From contig JALLAP010000535.1 of the NCBI GenBank assembly GCA_036939355.1, positions 1 through 15,242 of the forward strand: a DNA stretch of 15,242 nt, given 5' to 3'. Below, piece after piece: positions 1 to 8,149 of the stretch. The stretch comes from Thalassiosira profunda. Lineage: Eukaryota > Bacillariophyta > Thalassiosirophyceae > Thalassiosirales > Thalassiosiraceae. A program made the position numbers and the translations under genes. Positions within the stretch are counted from its first letter, which is position 1, and every line of letters starts with the position of its first letter. The notes beneath the pieces are model-generated. The model did not search any database and had not been told where the DNA came from. It saw nothing but the letters and a program-made list of their open reading frames with translations.

Positions 1-1346
1 CGGTGCAGCAGGTGGACCGCGCCACGTCGTCAATGTCGAACGCCAGACAGAGGTCCGTGTTGAGCATCAATCTATCGCCACCGCCCACCGTCGTCCAATC
101 CTGGCCGGCCTCGTCGTGCTCCCGCGGTGTCCACGATTCCTCGAACATCGCCTCGTAATATCCCTTGTCGAACACCTGCGCCGCGGAATCGGATTTGGCC
201 CACCGTCCCGGATGGCCCGAGAACTGTTCGTGCCCCCGGCCCAACGTGTGCGCCCCCATCAGCGCTACGGCGTCGGTCCACGTCAACCCCATGCGGCCCA
301 AAAAGACCTCCTCGACCTGTTGGCAGCCGCTCGATCGCGGCAATCGTTCCTTGGCCATGAAGCACCGCTCCCGATCTCGTCGGCCCCACCGGAACGTTTC
401 TCGCAAATCCAGCGCGTGGTCCACCGACGTGTGCTTGATCACCGCATTGGCCGCAGCTACCCAAAAGTCAGCCCTTGTGATATGCGATTTGTATTTGTCG
501 TCGAACAATTTCTTCAACCCCGATTGGCAATTGTCGCACCACACGTCCTCGGGCAAGCCGTCGTTCGCCGGATCGTTGGTGTTGAAACACCCGTCGGGCC
601 CCATGGGCCATTTATTGTTGCGCCGATCAAAGTCCATGAAGTCGTGGGCGGCGAGGCGGACGATTCCTCCCAAAAAGTGGGAGCGTTCGCCGGCGTCCAA
701 AATGGAGTCGGCGAGTGTTGTAACGTCAACATGGATGGCGTCGTAGATGGCGTTGGTGAAGCAGCGGCCGCGGAAGGCGGCCTGCTGCAGCGGCTGGATT
801 TCGACGGGCCGCTCCGTCGGTTTGGCGGTGGGTCGTTTCGTCGTCGGCCTCCGGGTGGGCCGTTTGGTGTTGGGCTTCCGCGTTGGCCTCGGTGACGGCC
901 TGGGCGTTGGCCGCCGCGAGGGTCGTTGGGTGGGTCTCGCGGTGGGATCGGGGAACAGCGGACGCGTGGCGATGCCCCCGGTGGGCCGCGCCGTCGGTTT
1001 GGGCGAGGGCTTTTTTGTTGCGGGGTTGGGTTTCCGAGTTGGCCTCGGCGAGGGCTGCGGCGTGGGTCGGCCGGTGGGCTTGGGTCCGAAGAAGTGGAGG
1101 TGGTTGACGCCGCCCCCGCCGGCCTCGTTGTTGCTCCAGACGAAGTCCGCCCGGAGCCGCCGCCGGGGCTGTCGAGTGCGCACAAGATGTGAGCGGGGTG
1201 GTATAATAGACACAAGATGTGAGCACAAGTTTGCAAATGAACAATCTCACCTCGGGTGCCTCGTCCACGAGATATTGCGCGCCGGTGGATCCGCCGACGA
1301 GCAGACCAAATAGCAGCAGGTGCTCCGCCTTGATGTGCGGCCTCAT
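1..1346 (-). CDS. Secreted class I-like haem peroxidase, 3' end beyond the window
   Basis: Two exons: 1346-1251 (32 codons) and 1168-1, joined in phase 0 across a GTGAG...ACAG intron; 421 residues are visible. Residues 1-23 form a signal peptide (hydrophobic LLLFGLLVGG, then STGA). Residues about 61-153 are a basic Pro/Thr-rich linker (RPT, KPT, RPS units), probably extended and perhaps glycosylated. The peroxidase domain starts near 154. Distal motif RLAAHD gives Arg203 and His207; proximal motif ALMGAHTLGR gives His339; LNTD gives Asp404, the usual partner of the proximal His. Trp355 lies exactly 16 residues after His339, as Trp191 does in yeast cytochrome c peroxidase. Ala206 sits where class I enzymes have Trp. 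Many Cys residues fit an extracellular protein. Family activity: reduction of H2O2 with oxidation of a donor; the donor here is unknown. The ATG at 1346 is chosen because it begins the signal peptide. The domain is a confident call; the intron is inferred from frame and splice signals. Confidence 0.88.
1169..1250 (-). other. Intron 1 of the peroxidase gene, carrying a 14-bp direct repeat
   Basis: An 82-nt intron on the minus strand, with donor CCGAG|GTGAGA and acceptor CTCGACAG|CCCC. The peroxidase frame hits a TGA immediately at the donor, so removal is required, and joining the exons keeps phase 0. It contains two identical 14-bp copies, CACAAGATGTGAGC on the plus strand, at 1181-1194 and 1211-1224, exactly 30 bp apart. 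Confidence 0.75.
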
Positions 1347-1870
1347 GATTGGTGAAGGAGGGTTGGTCTGCTAGATGATCTCTCTTGCGGTCGCCGTCGG
1401 CTCTGATTTATGAGCCCGCGCCGTCGCTTGTCTCTGGCGCCGACGTGCTGCAGAAGGTGCATGCAACGTCGGCTCGGCGGAGAGTTGCAAAGCGGGAGGC
1501 GCGGGACAGAAAGCGATCTCCCAAGACTCCACGACGGGTCGGAGAGGAGTCGGCATGAAGTCTATTTCAATTGCGAAGGTAATTTGTGTTATGTAAAGTG
1601 TGCTATTTAGCTTTTCATGTGATAATGTATGAATTCCATCACATGTGGAAGGGCTATTTAGCAGTTGTTGGCGAGCCCAGAAGTTGCAAGAGAGCAACCC
1701 GGAATAGAACGGACGCGACGCCGGGGGCGTGGACTCTCCAAGCCGTCTCGTGCGGGTGCAAGGAGCTCCCTCGCGCCTCGCCGGTGACATCGCCAGCTCT
1801 CTCGTAAATAAGCCCCGTCGCGGAATCGCTCGTTGGCGCCGTCCATTGCCGTCCTATCGCAATCAGCCAG
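1347..1870. promoter_or_regulatory. Divergent intergenic region between peroxidase and ANK1
   Basis: These 524 bp hold no convincing gene and must contain both 5' ends. The last 120 bp or so resemble the 5' flanks of ANK2 and ANK3: a GCCGG...CATCGC-AGCTCT block and then GGCGCC-TCCATTGC just before the ATG. The ANK1 leader is therefore homologous to theirs. GGTGCA-type words occur near 1457 and 1757. No TATA box or initiator can be assigned with confidence. Confidence 0.5.
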
Positions 1871-3514
1871 ATGAGTGACCTAGGGGAGTCAGATGGCGAG
1901 CAGTCGAGCATCGAACGCATCGAACGCCGCGTGGAAGAGTTGTCTGCTATATTGAAGGAGCGCGGGGTGCAGGATGACGAACGGCGGAGCATCGCACGCC
2001 GCGTGCAACTGTTGGAAGACTACTGTCATAGTACCGAGCCGTCGCTGGAGGGGCTGCAGACGAGAGTCCGTCACATTCCGCCCGACGCCTTGCGAGCGTC
2101 GAAGGTCCTCCACTGGGCATGCGAATACGAGGAAGTGACGTTTGAGATGATCAAGTGCCTTCTCGATGCGTTCCCTGATGCGACGCGATCAATTGATGAA
2201 GATGGGGACTCGCCGCTAAATGTTGCTTGTGCAAACAGCAAGCTGGATCCGAGGATAGTCGGACTGCTTCTGGATTCATGGCGAGAGTCAGTCAATCATC
2301 GAAACGAAATGGGGGATCTACCTCTGCACATTCTTTGCAAGTTCCCCAGTGACAGTGACACAGACTCGTTGGAAATCTTGGACCAACTGCTCACCGCAGC
2401 TCCTCTTTCAGCGAGAATAGCGGGCAGCGAAGGGTACCTGCCGATTCATTTTGCTTGCCGGAATGGCCAGTCCTACCTATTCTGCCGAACTCTCATCGAT
2501 GCCTACCCACAGTCGCTGCGGGTTCAAGCAGGAGGTGGTTTGCCAATCCATCGTGCGTGTTATGCGGGATGTGATGTTGATACTGTGGAGTACATGCTTG
2601 AGCTTTATCAGGAGAGTATTGAAGTGAGGGATGGAGGTGGCAACCTCCCGATCCACTTCGCAGCACGCTCCGACGGACAAGACACAGCTGCAATCATCAG
2701 ATATCTACTGGCGAAGGACCCTGCTTGTGCTTCGAAGACGGGGGTGCTCGAGTGCTTGCCGTTGCATGTGGCGTGTGGCACAGACTGCCTTGAGTCCGTG
2801 CGCATTCTATTTGATGCATACCCCGAGGCCATCAATATCCGAGATGAGGACGGGGAAACTCCACTTGATATTGCAAGAGAAGATGAGGAACTTGTTGAAC
2901 TCTACCAGGAAGTGCGTGGATTCTTGGAAGCACAACTAGTCTACGCCCGACTGGCCGAAGATCGCAGGGTAATGCACACACCGGATGAGAATGGGTGGCT
3001 CCCGCTCCATCACGCTCTGAAGAATGGGGCTTCTCTGGGCGCCATCAAACTGCTGATCGCAGGGAATCAAGATGCCCTGCAAGTATCGGACAACCAATCT
3101 GCGTCTCCACTGCACATTGCCTGCGAGTCCGGCTACCTCGGCGCGGTGGAGTACCTCTTGGAGCGAGGCGTCCCATCAGTGTTAGAAGAGAACAGCGACG
3201 GCAAGCTTCCGGTTCATCTGCTGTGGGAGTCCGATCGGGTCGATCGCGATAGCATGGAGTACGTCGAGGCCAACTGGCTTTTGCTACATACTTGCCAATC
3301 CAGAGACCGTGATGCATTGTCGAGGAACGCACGCACCAAGCCGGAACGTACGACGGCGTCTCGTGTGATGACTAAGTGCTTGCGGCATATCGGGTTGATG
3401 TCCACGTCTTGTGATGAGTATCTGTCGTTGTATTGTGAAAAGTATCTACCTATTTCATTCGACTGCATTTGTATCGTTACAACGTTGGGCATAAGAGTGT
3501 TGGGCGACACATAA
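1871..3514 (+). CDS. Ankyrin-repeat protein ANK1 with frameshifted C-terminal tail
   Basis: A 547-residue intronless reading frame. Residues about 12-50 are charged and probably coiled-coil (ERIERRVEELSAILKERG); ANK2 and ANK3 lack most of this. About eleven ankyrin repeats of 33-40 residues follow, with L-P-[LI]-H-x-A-C and AYPEA-like signatures. A charged non-ankyrin helix (FLEAQLVYARLAEDRR) interrupts the array, as in its paralogues. One repeat present in ANK2/ANK3 is missing after SASPLHIACESG. Beyond LLWESDRVDRDSMEYVEA, a 7-nt insertion near 3285-3292 relative to ANK3 shifts the frame, so the last 75 or so residues are not homologous; the older frame would stop at TGA 3366-3368. Ankyrin arrays are protein-binding scaffolds; partner, location and pathway are unknown. 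The start at 1871 is chosen because ATGAG and its leader align with both paralogues. ANK1 is convergent with the MYB gene, 91 bp away. Confidence 0.85.
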   Translation: MSDLGESDGEQSSIERIERRVEELSAILKERGVQDDERRSIARRVQLLEDYCHSTEPSLEGLQTRVRHIPPDALRASKVLHWACEYEEVTFEMIKCLLDAFPDATRSIDEDGDSPLNVACANSKLDPRIVGLLLDSWRESVNHRNEMGDLPLHILCKFPSDSDTDSLEILDQLLTAAPLSARIAGSEGYLPIHFACRNGQSYLFCRTLIDAYPQSLRVQAGGGLPIHRACYAGCDVDTVEYMLELYQESIEVRDGGGNLPIHFAARSDGQDTAAIIRYLLAKDPACASKTGVLECLPLHVACGTDCLESVRILFDAYPEAINIRDEDGETPLDIAREDEELVELYQEVRGFLEAQLVYARLAEDRRVMHTPDENGWLPLHHALKNGASLGAIKLLIAGNQDALQVSDNQSASPLHIACESGYLGAVEYLLERGVPSVLEENSDGKLPVHLLWESDRVDRDSMEYVEANWLLLHTCQSRDRDALSRNARTKPERTTASRVMTKCLRHIGLMSTSCDEYLSLYCEKYLPISFDCICIVTTLGIRVLGDT

Positions 3515-3605
3515 GATACAGCGTCGGCTAAGATTGATAGCCTATCTTTTTTATCTCCTAATAACGAGGTGGTTGCTCGACACAGCTACCGATAATACGA
3601 TCGCT
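3515..3605. other. Short convergent spacer between ANK1 and MYB
   Basis: Only 91 bp separate the ANK1 stop from the MYB stop, with the two genes transcribed towards each other. Transcript 3' ends probably overlap. It contains a T-run after CCTATC near 3541-3555; no clear polyadenylation signal could be named. Confidence 0.5.
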
Positions 3606-6600
3606 TCATTGCTCCGGGCCGGCCGCCACGGCATCCACCGGAGAGTCCTGCGTGATGTGCTTCGGCGCAACCTCACCGTCGGGCGGCGAGCTCGCTTCCG
3701 CCCCGTCCTTCGCGCCGCCGACGCCCACCACTTGCAACTGCCCCTCGCTTCCCGCCCGACTCTGCAGTTCCTCCAGCGAGAGGGTCGTCCGGACGCTCGT
3801 CCCCGACGAACAAACGGTCAGCGGGTGCGTCGTCACCGTCGTATTCGACGCCACCGACAGTCCCGGCGTCACCGGCACCGCCCCCCACGCGGCCTTCTTC
3901 GCCGTACCCTCCCCGGAAGTTTCGTCGTCCCGGAAGAGCGAGCGGCGCTTCCGCTTCCCCTGGAGGGCCGACCGGCGCGCCGCGGAGGAGGTTTTGAAGG
4001 GCGAGATGGCCACCTCCCTAAGCCGCCGCTCGCCCGAAACCGCGGGCGTCGTCGCCGTGTTGGGATTTGTTGTGGGCGCATCTCCAAACCGCACGCGGGC
4101 GAGGCAGACCTGCGGCCTATCAGAAGCGTGGGGCGTCTGAATTCCGTCGGCGAACGAGGCCGAATTCGCCGAGAGCGCGGACACGTTGGCGGCCGGCGTC
4201 GATGCCGCGGCGACGTCCGTGCCGAGCGGCCAGCCGGGCGACAGGAGGCCGGAGCCGAGGAGCGCGGCGAGGTGGCCCGCGGTGGGGGTGGGCTTGGCGG
4301 CGGCGGTCGGGAGGGGCGTGTAGCCGGCCATGTGCATGTCGAACTGGACGCTGCCGGGCGTCTTTGCCGCATTCAGAGCGGCATTGTTTTGGGTCGGCTG
4401 GGGCGTGGCGAGGACAGACGCTTTGGCGGCCGAGAAGCTCGTCCGCATTCGCCGCTTCGGATCCTTCGGGGCCTCGCTCCCGTTTTTGTTGGCATTGCCC
4501 CGCGGCTTTTTGGAAGAGGGCGGCGGCGACGCGAAAATGTTGCGCGGCGCGTCGTCATCATCCGAATCGCCGTCCGACTCCTCCGCCTCCTCCTCGGCGG
4601 GGTACAGCCGCCGGCTCGCGCTGTTGGCCAAAACCGGCCGCCCCGCCGAGAAGTCGCCCGAGAAGGTCGTGTTGGTCCCCTTGGACGCGGGCGTTTGCAC
4701 CACTACCGCACCGCCCGCGTGGCTGGCCGCATAATTCCCCCTCCGCCCCCGAGTCGCCGAAGGCCACCGCCCGCCGGCCCGATCGGGCGTCTCCCGCACC
4801 GCGCCCAACACGCCCTCCACGTCGCCCCCGAAATCGAACCGGCCGTCGGCGAGGTAGGAAACGGCGCCGCGGTCGTCGCGCGACAGGTAGCGCTCGATCT
4901 TGCGCTTCATCGACGAGTTCCAGTGGTTCTTGATGGCGTTGTCCGTCCTGCGGTGTGTGTGTGGTGGGTAGGGGACGATTTTGTCATTGTGAGTCGCAGT
5001 GCAAAAAAATGACACGACCGAAATCAATCAATACTCTCCCCGCCCACACAAACTACCGACTCACCGTCCCGGCAGCAGCTTGGCCATCTCGGCCCAGCGG
5101 TTCCCCCGCCCCGCGTGAAATTCCAAGATCGTCCGATCCTCCCGCGCGCTCCACGCGGCCTTGCGCACCCCCGGCGCCAAATGGTGGTGCCATCGCTCCC
5201 GGCACTGCTTCCCCGACCGTCCGTCGAGGGCGGCGGCGATGACGGCCCACTTTTTGGGACCGTGGGTGCGGACCAGCGCGGCGAGGGAGGCGTCCTCGGC
5301 GGGGGTCCAGGAGCCCTTGACGAGGGTGGGGGCGTCGTCGGTTGGGTCGTTGGAGCGCGGTTGGGCGGACTTTCGCGTGGCCGCGACTGCGGCCTTGGGC
5401 ACCGTCGTCGCATCCTCCTGCTTTGGCGCGGCGCCGGTCGCGGTCACCCCGGCGGCGGCCCGCGCCTCGGCCGCCATGGCGCGGGCGTCGACGTCCGTCG
5501 CGCGGCCGGCGTTGTGGACCGTCCGTGCCGCCCTGCGTTGGCCCTCCGCCTTCTGGGGGACCTTGGGCGCTGCCTTTGGCCCCGGCGCTGTCTTTGGCAC
5601 TCCCGGCGGCTGCGGCTTTGAACCCGCACCTTTCTGCGCCGCCGCCGTTTTCGACTGCCCTCCGTCCGTCGCCTGCTGCGGACGGCGGAACTGCGGGTAG
5701 CCGTGGGGGCGGTAGTGCGGGTGGACGGGGTAGCCCGGCGGGGGGTGGGCGTAGGGATGGTAGCCCAGGGGCGGGTAGCCGGGGTGCTGCGGCAATGATT
5801 CGTGCAATGAAATCGTCAGTTTTGAGTCAGAGAAACACCAACTCGTAAAAAACGCAGCCACGGCAAAAACATTGCATCCATCCATCGACTCACCTGCGGT
5901 CCCTTGGCCGCCCCATTCTGAACGTTCTCTTTTCTGAGCTTGCCGCCGCCCTCCTTCGCCTCCCGCTCGATCCGCCGATTCCGCTCCTCCGCGCCCTCCT
6001 TCGCGCTCGGGGCCTTGGTGGGCGGCTTCAGGACGCTCGCGGCCGCGGGGCGCTTGGTCGTTTCGGGCGTGGCGAACGTTGCCGGTGTCTATTTGTGGAA
6101 CAGAGAGAAAGAGGTTGGATTTGCGGTTGAGGATTGCAAATGATGATGCAGTTGCAAACTCGCATCGCACAAAGCGCACGTACCTTCGCCGCCTCGTCCT
6201 CGCCGTTCCCCCCGGGACTCGCCTCGGCCCCATCCTCGCCTCCCTGCGGCGGCGATTCCTTCTTGCCCTCCTTTCCACTCTTCCCACCTCCACTTCCCGG
6301 CTTCAACGCCGCGTAGTGTCCGTAGGGGGGATAGCCTCCCATGGCCGGGTGGTGGGGGTAGGGCACGGCGCCGTGCGGGGGACGGCCCGGCTGTCCGGAG
6401 GCCGTGCCTGCCGGGGGAGGGGCGTAGGGGTAGTAGGGATGGTAGCCGGGCGGGGCTGCGGAGAATGGAGAATGGAGAGGGGTTTGGATGAGAGAGGCGA
6501 TCCATGAAAGAGCAATGCAACGGAGCGCCTTGCGTCGTCGCTCAACAAAATCATGTGCACCGAATTGCCGGAGCAGAGGTGCACGCGCTCCAAAATGGCC

Positions 6601-7243
6601 CCATGCGAGCCTCCGCCCCTTCAAATTCGACCTCGCGACGACCGGCGCACCGCATTCATGAACACATCGTTGCACGGAACAACGCACGCACGTGCACCCT
6701 CTGCAAGAAAGCAAATGCACCGTTCTCTGCGAACACAAATGCACCATCCAACCCCTGCAGAAAGGAAAACAAAGCCACCGCAACATCGAACTCACCGTGG
6801 CCCCACCGCATGCCGGGAGGGGGCGCCCGTCCCGCTTGCGGCGGGTAGGAGCCGTGGCGGTACAGCTGGTACGTCGGGGGTGCACTGTTGTTTGCATTGG
6901 ACGCATTGGATGGTGCACTGCCGTTGTTGGACGGTGCACTCTGCCCCTGCTCGTTGGACGGCGCCGGGGGAGCTTTGGACGGATTGGTCGCCTTGGCGGG
7001 CGACGGCTGCTTTTCGTCGGCGGTGGGAGCGGCGTTAGGCTGGCCCGTCGGTGCACCCGGGGCACCGTCGGTCGGTCCACCGCTGCCCTCGGTGGACCGC
7101 GCCTCCTCCGCGGGCTGGTCGGCTCCACCAGCAGCGGCGGGGCTGCCCTTCACAGCAGGAGCCTGCATTGCCGGGGCCGCGGCGTCGTCGGTGGGAGGGG
7201 AGGGGGCGGCCTCCCCGTCCGTGGGGGGCGGGCTCGCGGCCAT
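3606..7243 (-). CDS. R2R3-MYB transcription factor (c-Myb/3R-type repeats), five exons
   Basis: Exons 7243-6796, 6455-6184, 6088-5894, 5786-5065 and 4947-3606 splice at GT-AG sites in consistent phase to about 992 residues. R2 (461-511) and R3 (512-567) have all six Trp: 465, 485, 504, 517, 536 and 555. The motifs KQCRERW, GNRWAE, LPGRTDNAIKNHW and NSSMKRK are close to animal c-Myb and plant 3R-MYB; Cys500 matches the redox Cys of c-Myb. No R1 repeat is visible. The N-terminus is Pro/Ala/Ser-rich; exons 2 and 4 open with Tyr/Pro/His-rich segments (PPGYHPYYPYAPPP; HPGYPPLGYHPYAHPPP). Exon 3 is charged and helical. The C-terminal half has an acidic run near EEEAEESDGDSDDDD, basic NLS-like KRKRR, and many Ser/Thr-Pro sites such as ISPFK. 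It should act in the nucleus, binding MYB sites; a cell-cycle role is inferred from family and the upstream E2F-like site. The start is the only in-frame ATG preceding exon 1. Confidence 0.88.
6456..6795 (-). other. MYB intron 1, long, with internal acceptor-like sites
   Basis: This 340-nt intron is about three times the length of the gene's other introns (95, 107 and 117 nt at 6183-6089, 5893-5787 and 5064-4948). Donor is CACG|GTGAGT and acceptor CTCCGCAG|CC; the split codon rejoins as Ala. Near its 5' end it has two further pyrimidine-AG sites (TTTCCTTTCTGCAG and TTGCTTTCTTGCAG) and several GTGCA words. Those acceptors could allow alternative splicing, but nothing in the sequence shows they are used. 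Confidence 0.7.
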
Positions 7244-8149
7244 TGATGGCGATGCAAGAAAATGCAAGAGCGAGAGCGGCGCAGGCGATGTGTGCACCGA
7301 TGGACCTCCTGACAATCTACCGCCGGCGATTGCAGCGTCGAATCGAGGCGAGCTGTCCAAGGCTAGATCGACTCAACAATGGCTCGAGGCGCCTCCGTTA
7401 ATTATTGCAATGTGGGTGCAGCACAGTGGAGGTTGGGGACGGTGCATGCAACCTCTCGATGCAACCGAGCAAGTGAGACCAGAATGCCGAGGCCCGCACC
7501 TGCCCGCTCGGCCTGTGCAGTGCAAATCCGCCTCACAAAAGCAACCGCAGGGGACGGTGGGCGCTCGCCGGGGCGCTCTGGGTCGTCCGCGGGCGATGAG
7601 TGGGGGCTATGGGGAAGCCGCCGCGCTCTTGAGTTGTGCGTGTGCACCGCTTTGCGCTTGCGTTACCATAGTTGCCTGTCTTTTATCGCATTTTTTGGCG
7701 GGAGAGGTCAAACCCGCGCCATAAATTCTACGTGACATTGTGTGTGGGAACTCGTATTGGCAGGTTCTTCCTCGAGAACGAAAATTCTCGGTCCCTTGCT
7801 TGCCCCTCTCCACTGTGTCGCACCTCGCGAGCCAATGCGATCGAGCGGAGCTCGTAATGCGGAACCAACAGCAGCAACGCGTCGAAAGCAATGCGGCTGT
7901 GTGCGGAGAAGGCTCTGCGTGCTCGAGGGAGGGCAAGAGCCGGCGCGGTGCACGTCCTTGCTACATTGTTTCGTACAGCTACCGTAAAAGCGTTGTTAAT
8001 GCTAATGTTGCTTCGGTTGCAATAGCTATCTCGCGACGGTGGCGCTGTAAAAAGGAGACATTGATTTAACATTTACCTAGTACAGTCGATATGTAGATTG
8101 TCGAGCCGCAGAGCATAGACATCTATCACACTAGACGCTGTCGTTCACG
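7244..8149 (-). promoter_or_regulatory. MYB upstream region and ANK2 3' flank
   Basis: About 900 bp without a supportable gene. The part next to the MYB ATG is GC-rich with many GTGCA/TGCAC words. The middle has an E2F-like site at 7691-7703 and a TACGTGAC word near 7729-7736. From 8018 rightwards it belongs to the duplicated ANK2 3' flank, alike to 9985-10123. Open frames here on either strand lack protein-like character. Confidence 0.5.
7691..7703 (+). promoter_or_regulatory. E2F/DP-like binding site upstream of MYB
   Basis: TTTTTTGGCGGGA matches the classical E2F consensus TTTSSCGC / TTTTGGCGGGAA. It lies about 450 bp upstream of the MYB start codon. E2F/DP factors drive G1/S genes in animals, plants and algae, so cell-cycle control of this MYB is plausible. 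The match is seen; the function is inferred. Confidence 0.5.

Noticed and set aside
116..895. A 259-codon plus-strand frame at the left end
   Set aside because: It is antisense to the peroxidase domain, whose motifs, signal peptide and intron phase are all consistent on the minus strand.
3534..5012. A 492-codon open frame on the plus strand opposite the last MYB exon
   Set aside because: It is Arg/Gly/Pro-rich, antisense to a well-supported MYB exon, and typical of the mirror of a GC-rich coding sequence.
5061..6293. A single long minus-strand frame covering the MYB N-terminal region without introns
   Set aside because: It reads through two introns with clear GTGAGT or GTACGT donors and CAG/TAG acceptors; only its part after 5786 matches the exon set, and its upstream residues are not in the frame used by exons 2 and 3.
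6888..7724. A 278-codon plus-strand frame antisense to MYB exon 1
   Set aside because: It mirrors the Ala/Pro/Ser-rich exon and continues into non-coding DNA; no motif supports it.
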